From Putridiphycobacter sp045110285 (lineage in GTDB: Bacteria > Bacteroidota > Bacteroidia > Flavobacteriales_D > Crocinitomicaceae), in the NCBI GenBank assembly GCA_045110285.1, contig JBGCGA010000040.1:62001-126000 (forward strand): a stretch of 64,000 bases of DNA, given 5' to 3'. The stretch's first letter is position 1. The number at the start of each line of letters is the position of its first letter. This document shows, piece by piece, positions 1-9,437 of this stretch. The position numbers were made by a program, and so were the translations under genes. Below the pieces are notes generated by a model. It saw nothing but the letters and a program-made list of their open reading frames with translations. It was not told the origin of the DNA and searched no databases.

Positions 1-1424
1 GCTTCACAAAGTTTTTTGCGTTTCTTTCGCGACTTTTTACTGTTGAAACTCTTGTCTTTACATTTTGGATTTTTATAAAGTGGCACCTTTATTTGCGCAT
101 AAATATCAGCTCCATATAAATCGGAAGGAACAAAAATACTCAGTAATTTATCGGTTCCTATGGTCAGGAAATACAATCTCGTGCTTAAGCCCAACTGTGC
201 TTGCCTATACTCGTAGATTGAGAATGGCATAGCAATATCAAACCATTTTGTTTCAAAACGTGGCGTAATAGATAAACTATTTGCTCTTCTAGGACCAAAT
301 GACCCAGAAAACGGAGGTATTCCTTGAATTAAAGTTCCGTTAATATAGAACATATTATTCCATACATTAAAGTCTAATTGTAGACTCAATACAGTTGGCA
401 GGCTCATTTTATTTGTTTTATTTATTCCGCTAGCCTCCTGTCCAGTGGTCACTGAACTGAGAATGCTCTCAATATTTGAACTTGGATTAACAGTTATGGA
501 GTCAACTTGAACAGCATAAGATTGCGTTGTTGCTTCCTTAAATTTTACTGAGCCTAAATCAAGAACAGAAATGCCTATTTTATAGATATAATGATTTCTT
601 TTACATCCACTCTTCTGAGAATTTGGAAAATAAATGCTAGATCTTTCTTGCATTTTTTGAAATGTAAAACCCAAATCTATGCCCATACCTCCCAACAGTA
701 TAAACTCGGGTGATTGGTTAAACATAACATCTCCTTGGAATCTTCCTACAGCCAGTAGGTCATTTGGCAAGATACTATAATTGGCTTCCGAAACTTTTGC
801 AGCTCCCCCAGCCACTGGAAATATTTTTTTGAATGATCCCCCAAACATCCATAATTCTCTAAATACTTTCTTGAAAGTGTAGGCGTATGATAGCTTAACC
901 TCACCATAACTCAAAGCATTTAAGCGCAAATTATTCACATCTAAATTGCTTAAATCATCCACATTTTGTCCATTTAAATACTGTGCTAGAGGTTGAGCAA
1001 TTGCGTTGTTAATATTTCTGGCATCTGCATATGTATACCCATTAAAACTAAGTCCAAAAGCATGATCACCTTGACTTAAAACAGCAGACAAAGCGCTAAC
1101 ATTATTCCTATTATAAAAATGATACCGATTTCGATTGGTATTATATAATAATTGATTTTCATCTACCTGTCTCTGCTGCGCAACATTTAACCAAGAATTG
1201 TCTTCGATCGCTAGAAAGTTATTATTGACATATGAGCCTGCACCCACAATATGAATATCCAGCCAGGTTTTAGCATCCAGCATTGAAGACGGATTCAAAT
1301 GCACTGAATTTGTTGGGGAATAATTAGAATGAGTTGCACCAAATTTATCTTGCGCATTACCTGAAAAACCTGCAATTACAAGCACAACAAGAAACAGCCC
1401 TTTAACAAAATTATCCGTCATCAT
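1..1424 (-). CDS. Exported beta-barrel protein, DUF5723-like (partial, cut by left edge)
   Basis: The reading frame is open from the ATG at 1424 down to the window edge without a stop, giving 474 codons, so the C-terminus is missing. The start is a double ATG (MMTD) followed by a hydrophobic signal peptide ending near FSGNAQ. The mature part begins with a segment containing VHLNPSSMLDAKTW, which resembles the 'NPA/NPS' start of Bacteroidota outer-membrane proteins annotated as DUF5723. Alternating polar and hydrophobic strands follow, ending in a Lys/Arg-rich tail (KKSRKKRKK). An outer-membrane location is inferred. It lies 52 bp downstream of icmF on the same strand, so co-transcription is possible, although the functions look unrelated. 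The family assignment is by resemblance only. Confidence 0.7.
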   Translation of the reverse strand, partial: MMTDNFVKGLFLVVLVIAGFSGNAQDKFGATHSNYSPTNSVHLNPSSMLDAKTWLDIHIVGAGSYVNNNFLAIEDNSWLNVAQQRQVDENQLLYNTNRNRYHFYNRNNVSALSAVLSQGDHAFGLSFNGYTYADARNINNAIAQPLAQYLNGQNVDDLSNLDVNNLRLNALSYGEVKLSYAYTFKKVFRELWMFGGSFKKIFPVAGGAAKVSEANYSILPNDLLAVGRFQGDVMFNQSPEFILLGGMGIDLGFTFQKMQERSSIYFPNSQKSGCKRNHYIYKIGISVLDLGSVKFKEATTQSYAVQVDSITVNPSSNIESILSSVTTGQEASGINKTNKMSLPTVLSLQLDFNVWNNMFYINGTLIQGIPPFSGSFGPRRANSLSITPRFETKWFDIAMPFSIYEYRQAQLGLSTRLYFLTIGTDKLLSIFVPSDLYGADIYAQIKVPLYKNPKCKDKSFNSKKSRKKRKKLCE

Positions 1425-1476
1425 ATACTAGCTTAACGGATAATAAGCAGAAATGGTACCTTTTTTAGGCTATTTT

Positions 1477-4400
1477 TTACATATTTCGTCTATACTGCCC
1501 GCCTACTTCAAACAATGCATTGGTAATTTGCCCCAAAGAACACACCTTTGTCGCTTCCATTAATTCCTCAAAAATGTTTTCGTTTTGAATGGCTTTCATC
1601 TGGATAGTTTTAAGTATTTCTGGAATTCTTGCACTGTTTGTTTGATGAAGATTTGCCAACATATTTAATTGATATTGTTTCTCTTCTTCAGTTGCTCTAA
1701 TTACCTCAGCAGGCACAATTGTAGGTGATCCGTTTTTACTTAAAAATGTATTTACACCAATTATCGGAAAGTCTCCATTATGCTTTAATGTTTCATAGTA
1801 CAAACTTTCTTCTTGAATCTTTGAACGCTGATACATGGTTTCCATAGCTCCTAATACACCTCCCCTTTCAGTAATTCTGTCAAATTCCATTAATACGGCT
1901 TCTTCCACTAAATCAGTTAATTCCTCAATAATAAAAGAGCCTTGAATAGGGTTTTCGTTTTTGGTTAACCCTAACTCTTTATTAATAATTAACTGAATAG
2001 CCATGGCACGTCTCACCGATTCTTCAGTAGGGGTAGTAATGGCTTCGTCATAAGCATTTGTGTGCAATGAATTACAGTTGTCATAAATGGCGTACAGTGC
2101 TTGCAAAGATGTCCGGATATCGTTAAAATCGATTTCCTGAGCATGAAGTGATCGGCCTGATGTTTGAATGTGATACTTTAACATCTGAGCTCTAGAATTG
2201 GCCTTGTATTTCAGCTTCAATGCCTTTGCCCACAATTTTCTAGCCACTCTACCAATTACGGCATATTCCGGATCGATTCCGTTTGAAAAGAAGAATGATA
2301 AATTTGGACCGAAGGCATTAATATCCATACCTCGACTCAAATAATATTCAACATAAGTGAAGCCATTTGCTAATGTTAATGCTAACTGCGTTATTGGATT
2401 GGCACCTGCCTCAGCAATATGATATCCCGAAATGGATACTGAGTAAAAATTTCGAACTCCGTTATCAATAAAATATTCTTGTACATCACCCATTAATCGC
2501 AATGCGAATTCGGTTGAAAAAATACAAGTATTCTGCGCCTGATCTTCTTTTAAAATATCAGCTTGAACTGTACCTCTTACTTGTCTTAATGTTTCTATTT
2601 TGATTTTTGCATAAACGTCTGCTGGTAATACTTCATCACCAGTTACACCTAGCAGCATTAATCCTAATCCGTCATTTCCTTGCGGAAGTTCACCTTGATA
2701 TTTTGGACGTTCAGTTCCTGCCTTTTGGTACTTAGCAGCTATTTTTGCTTCAATTTCCGTTTCTAGGCCATTTTCTTTAATGTATTTCTCACAATTCTGA
2801 TCAATGGCAGCATTCATGAAAAATCCTAACAACATTGGCGCTGGCCCATTAATAGTCATGGACACTGACGTTAAGGCGTGCGACAAGTCAAAACCTGAAT
2901 ACAGTTTTTTGGCATCATCTAAACAACAAATTGACACGCCTGAATTTCCAACTTTCCCATAAATATCTGGTCGCGAATCGGGGTCGTTTCCATATAAAGT
3001 TACAGAATCGAACGCAGTAGATAAACGCTTTGCTGGCATTCCTTCACTGACATAGTGAAACCGTTTATTAGTTCTTTCAGGCCCACCCTCACCAGCGAAC
3101 ATTCTTGACGGATCTTCGCCTTGACGTTTGAAAGGATAAAGACCTGAAGCAAATGGAAATTCACCAGGCACATTCTCTTGTAAAATCCACTTTAATAAAT
3201 CACCCCATGCCGTGTATTTTGGCAGTGCAACTTTAGGTATTTGTAAATGAGACAAAGATTCAGAATGTGTTTCAATTTTAATTTCTTTATCTCTTACTTT
3301 AAACACATACAAAGGATCAGCATATTTCTTCACCTTGTCTGACCAATTCACAATATGTTCCCAATTATAAGGATCCAAATCCATTTTAATTTTTGCAAAC
3401 TCTTTTAGTAATAGATTCAAAAACTCTTTTCTATCACCTTCAACATTAATATTCTCATCAATTCCAATTGTATTAATCGTAATTGGGGAATTCGATATTG
3501 TTTCGATAGTTTGATAAATACCAAATAGCTGTTGAGCAATTTGATGCTGATTGGTCACCCATTCGTCATATCCTCTGTTATTTTCTGATATTTCAGATAA
3601 ATAACGCGTTCTTGAAGGAGGAATCACAAATATTTTTTCAGACATTTCTGATGTAATTTCAAAACTTGTTTTTAAATCTTGGGCAGAAGTTTTCTCTACC
3701 AATTTATCCATAATGGCCTTGTACAAAGTATTCATGCCCGGATCATTAAATTGCGAAGCAATGGTTCCAAACACTGGTAAGTCGTCTTGATGCACTTCCC
3801 AAAGGTTGTTGTTTCGCATATATTGCTTTTTTACATCCCTTAACGCATCTAAACTTCCTCTTTTGTCAAATTTATTGATGGCCACTAAATCGGCAAAATC
3901 AAGCATGTCAATTTTTTCCAATTGTGTTGCTGCACCAAATTCTGGTGTCATCACGTATAATGAGACATCTGAATGATCCATTATTTCAGTGTCCGACTGT
4001 CCAATTCCGGAGGTCTCTAATATAATTAAATCGTAATCTGCTGCTTTTAAAATTAGCAAAGCTTCTGATACATGCTTACTTAAAGCTAAATTAGATTGAC
4101 GAGTTGCCAAAGACCGCATATAAACTCGGTCATTTTTAATGGCATTCATCCTAATTCTATCTCCTAACAAGGCACCTCCTGTTTTTCTTTTAGAGGGGTC
4201 AACTGAGACAATAGCAATGTTTTTATCTTTAAAATCTATTAAAAACCGTCTTACTAATTCATCTACCAAGGACGACTTTCCTGCTCCTCCTGTTCCGGTA
4301 ATACCCAGAACTGGAGTATCCACCTTCTCGGCCATTTTATGCACTTCTTCTAGAGCATTTGCCGATACTTCAGGAAAGTTTTCGGCAGCTGAAATCAACC

Positions 4401-4902
4401 TTGCGATTGCGGTTACTTTTTGATCTTTTAAATGCTTTAGTTCTTCACCTAACTGGTCGCCTACAGCAAAGTCTGCTTGTTTAACCAAGTCGTTTATCAT
4501 ACCCTGCAGACCCATTGCCCTGCCATCATCTGGATGATAAATTCTTGTGATACCATAGCTGTGTAATTCTTCAATTTCTGATGGTAAAATAGTTCCGCCT
4601 CCGCCAGCAAATATTTTAATATGACCAGCTCCTTTTTCATGCAGCAAGTCGTACATATATTTCAGGTACTCCGTGTGACCACCTTGGTAACTTGTCATGG
4701 CAATGGCTTGCACATCCTCTTGAATGGCGCAGTTCACTACTTCCTCAACACTTCTATCATGCCCTAAGTGAATCACTTCGCATCCGGTAGACTGAATGAT
4801 TCTTCGCATGATATTGATAGCCGCATCATGTCCGTCGAATAACGAAGCTGCGGTTACAATTCTAACTTTATATTTTGGCTTATATGGTGCTTCTTGCTGC
4901 AT
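1477..4902 (-). CDS. icmF: Fused isobutyryl-CoA mutase / G-protein chaperone IcmF
   Basis: This 1141-residue protein carries three parts in the order known for IcmF: an N-terminal cobalamin-binding domain (about 1-150, DxH motif with D23 and base-off ligand H25), a MeaB-like GTPase (about 195-425, P-loop GTGGAGKSS with K209) and a C-terminal acyl-CoA mutase barrel (about 570-1141). The family interconverts isobutyryl-CoA and n-butyryl-CoA with adenosylcobalamin; the GTPase part guards cofactor loading. Two substrate-pocket positions separate IcmF from methylmalonyl-CoA mutase: Tyr and Arg in the mutase are Phe and Gln in IcmF. Here they read F591 (YPFKR) and Q790 (AQNTCIF), so butyryl-type substrates are expected rather than methylmalonyl-CoA. 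The length is typical. A -7 box lies just upstream at 4928-4935. Confidence 0.93.
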   Translation of the reverse strand: MQQEAPYKPKYKVRIVTAASLFDGHDAAINIMRRIIQSTGCEVIHLGHDRSVEEVVNCAIQEDVQAIAMTSYQGGHTEYLKYMYDLLHEKGAGHIKIFAGGGGTILPSEIEELHSYGITRIYHPDDGRAMGLQGMINDLVKQADFAVGDQLGEELKHLKDQKVTAIARLISAAENFPEVSANALEEVHKMAEKVDTPVLGITGTGGAGKSSLVDELVRRFLIDFKDKNIAIVSVDPSKRKTGGALLGDRIRMNAIKNDRVYMRSLATRQSNLALSKHVSEALLILKAADYDLIILETSGIGQSDTEIMDHSDVSLYVMTPEFGAATQLEKIDMLDFADLVAINKFDKRGSLDALRDVKKQYMRNNNLWEVHQDDLPVFGTIASQFNDPGMNTLYKAIMDKLVEKTSAQDLKTSFEITSEMSEKIFVIPPSRTRYLSEISENNRGYDEWVTNQHQIAQQLFGIYQTIETISNSPITINTIGIDENINVEGDRKEFLNLLLKEFAKIKMDLDPYNWEHIVNWSDKVKKYADPLYVFKVRDKEIKIETHSESLSHLQIPKVALPKYTAWGDLLKWILQENVPGEFPFASGLYPFKRQGEDPSRMFAGEGGPERTNKRFHYVSEGMPAKRLSTAFDSVTLYGNDPDSRPDIYGKVGNSGVSICCLDDAKKLYSGFDLSHALTSVSMTINGPAPMLLGFFMNAAIDQNCEKYIKENGLETEIEAKIAAKYQKAGTERPKYQGELPQGNDGLGLMLLGVTGDEVLPADVYAKIKIETLRQVRGTVQADILKEDQAQNTCIFSTEFALRLMGDVQEYFIDNGVRNFYSVSISGYHIAEAGANPITQLALTLANGFTYVEYYLSRGMDINAFGPNLSFFFSNGIDPEYAVIGRVARKLWAKALKLKYKANSRAQMLKYHIQTSGRSLHAQEIDFNDIRTSLQALYAIYDNCNSLHTNAYDEAITTPTEESVRRAMAIQLIINKELGLTKNENPIQGSFIIEELTDLVEEAVLMEFDRITERGGVLGAMETMYQRSKIQEESLYYETLKHNGDFPIIGVNTFLSKNGSPTIVPAEVIRATEEEKQYQLNMLANLHQTNSARIPEILKTIQMKAIQNENIFEELMEATKVCSLGQITNALFEVGGQYRRNM

Positions 4903-4927
4903 GGATTCTATAAATTATGAAGAATCA

Positions 4928-4935
4928 CAAATATA
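4928..4935 (-). promoter_or_regulatory. Putative -7 box for icmF
   Basis: The minus strand reads TATATTTG, an exact match to the Bacteroidota -7 consensus TAnnTTTG, about 25 nt before the icmF start. I see no TTG at the expected -33 spacing, so only half of the promoter is supported. Confidence 0.5.
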
Positions 4936-4993
4936 ATAGAATGCTTAGAATATTGGAATGAAATTTGGTACTTAAGTTCCCAAAACTCCGATT

Positions 4994-5311
4994 ATGAAAA
5001 AGCTAATAGCCATTGCAATTGTGGCGCTGAATGTAATGAGTTGCGCAAAAACAACAGACGGTGAATGGATGATTTACGAAGAGACAGTTTGCTATCCGTT
5101 TTGGACAGACGAAGATAGCGATAACCGATCGAGACAAAACTTAGAGAAATTCTTAAAAGCTGAAGGTATTATTCCACTTAAAATTAGAGTTGATGGTGAA
5201 CGAAATCCTTCATGTGACTTTTGTGATTGCGAAACAGGTGTTACCTATGAAGTGAAAATTGATGAAAGTCAGGCTGGATTGATGATTTATTATGGATTTA
5301 AAACAAGGTAA
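4994..5311 (+). CDS. Small lipoprotein of unknown function
   Basis: This 105-residue protein starts MKKLIAIAIVALNVMSC: a short basic n-region, a hydrophobic core and a lipobox-like VMSC with the modified Cys at residue 17. The mature part has a cluster of cysteines (CDFCDCET), which could form disulfides or bind metal in the periplasm. I do not recognise a family. It is divergent from icmF and convergent with the outer-membrane protein at 5458-7860. A strong hairpin terminator follows it. The signal sequence and terminator argue that it is a real gene; its role is unknown. Confidence 0.75.
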   Translation: MKKLIAIAIVALNVMSCAKTTDGEWMIYEETVCYPFWTDEDSDNRSRQNLEKFLKAEGIIPLKIRVDGERNPSCDFCDCETGVTYEVKIDESQAGLMIYYGFKTR

Positions 5312-5332
5312 ATTCCCATCTGTCCTGCGAAT

Positions 5333-5380
5333 CTATTTTCTTCGAAAGGCTCAAAACTGAGGCTTAAGAAAATAGTTTTT
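5333..5380 (+). terminator. Rho-independent terminator after the small lipoprotein gene
   Basis: A 10-bp perfect outer stem (CTATTTTCTT at 5333-5342 with AAGAAAATAG at 5366-5375) encloses a further short paired region (CTC/GAG) and is followed by TTTTT. It sits 21 nt after the stop at 5311 in the gap between two convergent genes. There is no matching T-tract on the minus strand, so it serves the plus-strand gene. Confidence 0.8.
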
Positions 5381-5457
5381 ATGTTGCTTTGTTTTACAGA
5401 CCAATGGCTAGCACTTGGAGTCTAACTAAACAATAAAAAACTAATGAACTAAATAAC

Positions 5458-7860
5458 TTAAATCCGTCCGCTTTGCTGTGATTTTGATTCTTCAATATTA
5501 CTTGCTTGTTTTAATCGTCCAAATTTGGCGAAAAAACCTATTTGTATTGTCGTAAACTGATTCTGATAAGAAGTGTCGTAAATATAGTTTCCTGATATTT
5601 TTTGACGTTTATTTTTTGGTGGAATAATATTGCCCAAATCTGCAAATAACTGATATTTATTACCACCAAACTTTTTAGTTGCCCGCACCCCCCAATTAAC
5701 AACTGCATTGTTTGTATTGGACGAATTCCCCCACTTATTAATGTGCAAGCGATTTGTTATTTCGAGCGATTTTGGTAGTAGAAAAGTTAAATATGAATAT
5801 AATCCAAAAGTCAAGTTATCGAAAGTCTCTCTTTCAAAAATGGGAGTAAAGCTATAGCGTGTATAGTCAATCCAAATTGAATTCCAACCTCTTAACCACG
5901 GCGTGTTTAGTGGAATACTAAAAGAAGCACTTAATCCTTGCTCCGAACCTGCATTCCAAGGCGTTGTTTCAGTAACAAATGAGTTATTTGCAATGAATGA
6001 AATTGAACTCAATGGATCTATAACATGATTGTAACTTATGGAAATATTGTATTTATAATTGATATCAAAATCGATTCCGATTGTATTTTCTATTCCGGGT
6101 CGAAGGAATGGATTCCCGTAATTAATATTGAAGCTGTCAGTCTGCACAATAAAAGGATCATAATTGTCAAATTGAGGACGATCAATTCCTGAGTCATAGA
6201 ATAATGTCATTGCCAATTTATTCGAAGCTTGCCACATTACACTGCCGCTAGGAAAAGGAATAAGGTAAACTGAATCAATAAATTCTTGCTCGAGTGAATT
6301 ACTATATCCGTATAGGTTAGTGTATTCCGCCCTCATGCCTAGCCTCACACTCCATTTGTCCCAGTTTTTTGTTAATTCAGCAAACGTGGCCCCTATATTT
6401 TCAGAGTAATCGTAAGAATTAGATTGAGAATCATCAATAATCCAATTTCCAGATTGCCCAGAAAAACGATCTAATTTTTTACCATTTACCAACATACTAT
6501 ATGAAAGTCCAACTCCAAATTTCCAACCAGTAGTATCAAAAACATGTTCATAATTAATCCGTAATTCACCAATATTTGGAATGTCTCGGGAATCATTTCT
6601 AACACCAAAAACTGAGTTTGTTGTAGTTTGCATATTTTTCAAATCACTCAGCGCAAAATTATCTGAGTTGCTTACTTTGTTGGTGTAGTTTAAATTGACT
6701 TCAAAATTACTTTTGTTTGTATCGGTTTCAATTGTATAGTTAATAAACGCAGAATTATTAAGCCATGTCCACGCATTAGTTGAAGTAGAACTACTTTGAA
6801 TAATCGGTACGTCATTTTGAGTAAAAATAGTACGACTTATACTTGAATTACTGCCATTACTGCCATACCCGTTTACCCCCATAGTAATTCTTTTACGGTC
6901 ATTAATATTGTACGCCCCCTTTATATTATAATACTGCCAAGTGTTCCTATTCTCGAAGTCACTATCTGTGTTCAAACCTCTATTGCTGTCATCTGTGGAT
7001 TCGCCTACTGTACTGCCAAAACCAATTGTTGAATTAAAGTTACCGCCAAAATAGCCATTCAATGAAATTTTTTTCTTCTTTAAACTAAATCCTAAATTTA
7101 GATTTGCTGATGGCTTTAACTTGGTATTCAAACCTCCTCCGCCTCTAACAGTTACATTGTAGCCTTCCAAATGAAAATTTTTGGTGTACACTTCGATTAC
7201 CCCATTTCCACTTCCCTGCGCCTTATATTTTGCTGATGGATTGGTAATGATTTCAATTTTCTCTATTTGATTTGCAGGAATGGCTTTTAATTCATCATTT
7301 GAAATAATGGCTTGTCTATCCACTAAAATCAATGGCCTACCCCTTCCAATAATTTCAATCGCTTCCTCATCTGGCGAAGTGATTTTAGGAGACGCTTTGA
7401 GTACTTCAAATAAATTAGTTAACGTTTGCAATGAAGTTCCTTCAACATTGACAGTCAATCCGTCTAAGGTTCTGACATACATTTCTTTTACATATAAGAC
7501 GTCAACAGTTTCTAATTCTTTATTCTTTATTAGTGTAATTAAACCAAGGTTTAAAATAGAATCTATTGCAGAAAAGGCAATAGAAGTGTCGGAATATCCA
7601 GGAATAGTTAGTCTTAAAAAATATTTAGCAGCAGGAATACTTTTAAAAGATATGTTGATCCTATTAGAATCTAAAAAAGTACCTTTTATTAAAGTAGAAT
7701 CGGATGATTGAAAAACTGCAGCTGTTCCCATAGAGAGCGTTTCTTGATCTACAGCAATGGTTCCCAGCAATTGAGTAGACTGCGAAAAACAAATCTGATT
7801 CAGCGATAGGAGAAAGAATAGAACTACAAAATGAAATGGTCTGCCTGAGTACAAATTCAT
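5458..7860 (-). CDS. Outer-membrane beta-barrel protein, TonB-receptor-like (OMP_b-brl_3 type)
   Basis: This is an 800-residue exported protein. The signal peptide covers roughly residues 1-26 (ending ICFSQ). It is followed by a small beta-sandwich region (about 30-110) that resembles a degenerate carboxypeptidase-like domain, then a plug-like segment (about 115-230) with 'VEGTSLQTLTNLFEVLK' and 'PSAKYKAQGSGNGVIEV', features of Bacteroidota 'outer membrane beta-barrel family' proteins. The remainder is a long beta-barrel of alternating aromatic and polar strands. No SusD-like partner is nearby, so no glycan-uptake role can be claimed. It lies alone between a convergent lipoprotein gene and a divergent SRPBCC gene. 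The cargo is unknown. Confidence 0.85.
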   Translation of the reverse strand: MNLYSGRPFHFVVLFFLLSLNQICFSQSTQLLGTIAVDQETLSMGTAAVFQSSDSTLIKGTFLDSNRINISFKSIPAAKYFLRLTIPGYSDTSIAFSAIDSILNLGLITLIKNKELETVDVLYVKEMYVRTLDGLTVNVEGTSLQTLTNLFEVLKASPKITSPDEEAIEIIGRGRPLILVDRQAIISNDELKAIPANQIEKIEIITNPSAKYKAQGSGNGVIEVYTKNFHLEGYNVTVRGGGGLNTKLKPSANLNLGFSLKKKKISLNGYFGGNFNSTIGFGSTVGESTDDSNRGLNTDSDFENRNTWQYYNIKGAYNINDRKRITMGVNGYGSNGSNSSISRTIFTQNDVPIIQSSSTSTNAWTWLNNSAFINYTIETDTNKSNFEVNLNYTNKVSNSDNFALSDLKNMQTTTNSVFGVRNDSRDIPNIGELRINYEHVFDTTGWKFGVGLSYSMLVNGKKLDRFSGQSGNWIIDDSQSNSYDYSENIGATFAELTKNWDKWSVRLGMRAEYTNLYGYSNSLEQEFIDSVYLIPFPSGSVMWQASNKLAMTLFYDSGIDRPQFDNYDPFIVQTDSFNINYGNPFLRPGIENTIGIDFDINYKYNISISYNHVIDPLSSISFIANNSFVTETTPWNAGSEQGLSASFSIPLNTPWLRGWNSIWIDYTRYSFTPIFERETFDNLTFGLYSYLTFLLPKSLEITNRLHINKWGNSSNTNNAVVNWGVRATKKFGGNKYQLFADLGNIIPPKNKRQKISGNYIYDTSYQNQFTTIQIGFFAKFGRLKQASNIEESKSQQSGRI

Positions 7861-8032
7861 AAATATTTTTTCAAATTCTAATTTAGAGAATCTTATTCGA
7901 TATAACTTGATTTTTAAGTAAATATGTGAAAATTTAACTTTACTTACATTAGTTTACAATCTACTTCATGATTGTAGGGCCGTTCAATTTTTTGTTTTTT
8001 TTGTAATTTAGAGAAACCATAAATTCGAAGTT

Positions 8033-8956
8033 ATGCCTAAAACCTATGTTAACAGATCAATTTATATTGACGCACCTGTATCGCAGGTATTCCCTTTACT
8101 AAACAATTTTAATCAATGGACTGAATGGTCGCCATGGGCAATTTTAGAAAAAGAAGCTTCTGTTTCCGTAGCACCAGATGGAAAATATTTTGACTGGAAA
8201 GGCACGAGAATAGGCGCTGGAGAAATGAAAATTACTTCAGAAAAAGCCAACCAGTGGATACATGCAGATTTAACTTTTTTAAAACCTTGGAAGTCGCAGG
8301 CAAAAATTGCGTATTCGCTTGAAGAAAAAAACAATGGCACAGCAGTGACTTGGGAAATGAAAAGCAGTTTGCCTTTTTTTATGTTTTGGATGAAAAATAT
8401 GATGCAAAATATGATAGGTATGGACTTCGACCGTGGCTTAAATATGCTCAAGGATTTAGTTGAAAAAGGGACAGTTCCGTGCAAGTTAGACCTTGAAAAA
8501 AGAGCAATTTTTGACAGCAAGCATTTTATTGGCTATAGGTCTACTAGCCCAATGGGTAAAATGAGTAATGTAATGAGTGAGAAGATTCCATTGATAAAAA
8601 CTTTTATTGCAAAAAATAACCTAAAAGCCAGCGGCGAAATGGTTTCTATTTATCACAAATGGGACTTAAAAAACATGACAACTAATTTTACAACTGGTGC
8701 TTTTGTTGACGCTGTACCACAAAATTTAGCAACTGGTATGACGGCCGGAAAAATTGAAAGCACTCCGGTTAATTTGGTCCGTTTAACAGGCAACTATAAT
8801 CATTTGGCTAATGCATGGAGTATGCAAATGATGATGCAAAGAAATAAAGAATTTAAGCATAACACAAAACAGGACCCTTTTGAAGTTTATAAAAACTCAC
8901 CGTTTAATACAGCCCAAGAGGATTTAATAACTGAGGTGATGTTTCCAGTAAAATAG
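8033..8956 (+). CDS. SRPBCC-family protein with GyrI-like C-terminal domain
   Basis: This is a 307-residue cytosolic protein. Residues 1-150 resemble the polyketide-cyclase/SRPBCC fold (start YVNRSIYIDAPVSQVFPLL, then WTEWSPW and an amphipathic C-terminal helix). Residues about 155-307 resemble the effector-binding (GyrI/BacR-like) domain found in AraC and MerR regulators, here without any DNA-binding domain. Such two-part proteins are common in Bacteroidota and presumably bind a small hydrophobic ligand; no enzymatic residue can be named. It is divergent from the upstream barrel gene with a 172-bp gap and ends 10 bp from the convergent dinB-like gene. Family assignment is by resemblance; the ligand is unknown. 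Confidence 0.8.
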   Translation: MPKTYVNRSIYIDAPVSQVFPLLNNFNQWTEWSPWAILEKEASVSVAPDGKYFDWKGTRIGAGEMKITSEKANQWIHADLTFLKPWKSQAKIAYSLEEKNNGTAVTWEMKSSLPFFMFWMKNMMQNMIGMDFDRGLNMLKDLVEKGTVPCKLDLEKRAIFDSKHFIGYRSTSPMGKMSNVMSEKIPLIKTFIAKNNLKASGEMVSIYHKWDLKNMTTNFTTGAFVDAVPQNLATGMTAGKIESTPVNLVRLTGNYNHLANAWSMQMMMQRNKEFKHNTKQDPFEVYKNSPFNTAQEDLITEVMFPVK

Positions 8957-8966
8957 TTTGCCGTAA

Positions 8967-9437
8967 CTACAATGCTCTTTTTAAAGCCATGATATAACCA
9001 ATGTGTAATCCTTCATGAATACCATTGAATGCTATGGAATCTTCAATGGTATTTAAAGTAACTCCAAAACTTGTTGGATATTCTTTAAAATTTTTAAACA
9101 GTCCACTTTCGTAATCCGACTTTAATTTACGGGGCATTTCTAAAAATAGAAGTAAAATATCTTGCCAAGATTCGACGGAATAATCGTTTCTGGCTGCACT
9201 TCCCTTTCCAAAATCTGACACTAATTTATCAGATATGTGTAGTGGTAAGCCCGATAGTTTGTAATTCAACAATTGTTGCGTCACCAATAAATGAGCAACA
9301 TTCCACATAATTGAATTATTAAACCCTTGTGGGATTTTTACAAGTTGTTCATGCGGGACATTAGCAATTAATTTTAAACAAGTTTTTCTGCCAATTTCTA
9401 AATGGGAAATAGCTCTTTCTACATCCTTATTTTTCAT
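8967..9437 (-). CDS. DinB-family protein
   Basis: This 156-residue helical protein has the DinB/YfiT-like pattern: an early helix with LEIGRKTC, NSIMWNVAHLLVTQQLL in the second helix, and a C-terminal HEGLHIGYIMAL. The conserved histidines (in WNVAHL and HEGLHIG) are the likely metal ligands of this four-helix-bundle family, often associated with thiol-dependent enzymes. Its start overlaps the end of the upstream M1 peptidase gene by 11 bp, so translational coupling is likely. The substrate is unknown. Confidence 0.85.
   Translation of the reverse strand: MKNKDVERAISHLEIGRKTCLKLIANVPHEQLVKIPQGFNNSIMWNVAHLLVTQQLLNYKLSGLPLHISDKLVSDFGKGSAARNDYSVESWQDILLLFLEMPRKLKSDYESGLFKNFKEYPTSFGVTLNTIEDSIAFNGIHEGLHIGYIMALKRAL

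Noticed and set aside
4139..4423. 94-codon plus-strand open frame inside icmF
   Set aside because: It lies antisense to the conserved GTPase domain, has no signal or motif, and has no promoter; a shadow frame.
7280..7711. 143-codon plus-strand open frame inside the OMP gene
   Set aside because: Antisense to a well-supported plug domain; composition reflects the opposite strand.
8113..8520. 135-codon minus-strand open frame within the SRPBCC gene
   Set aside because: Antisense to a conserved SRPBCC fold; no start context.
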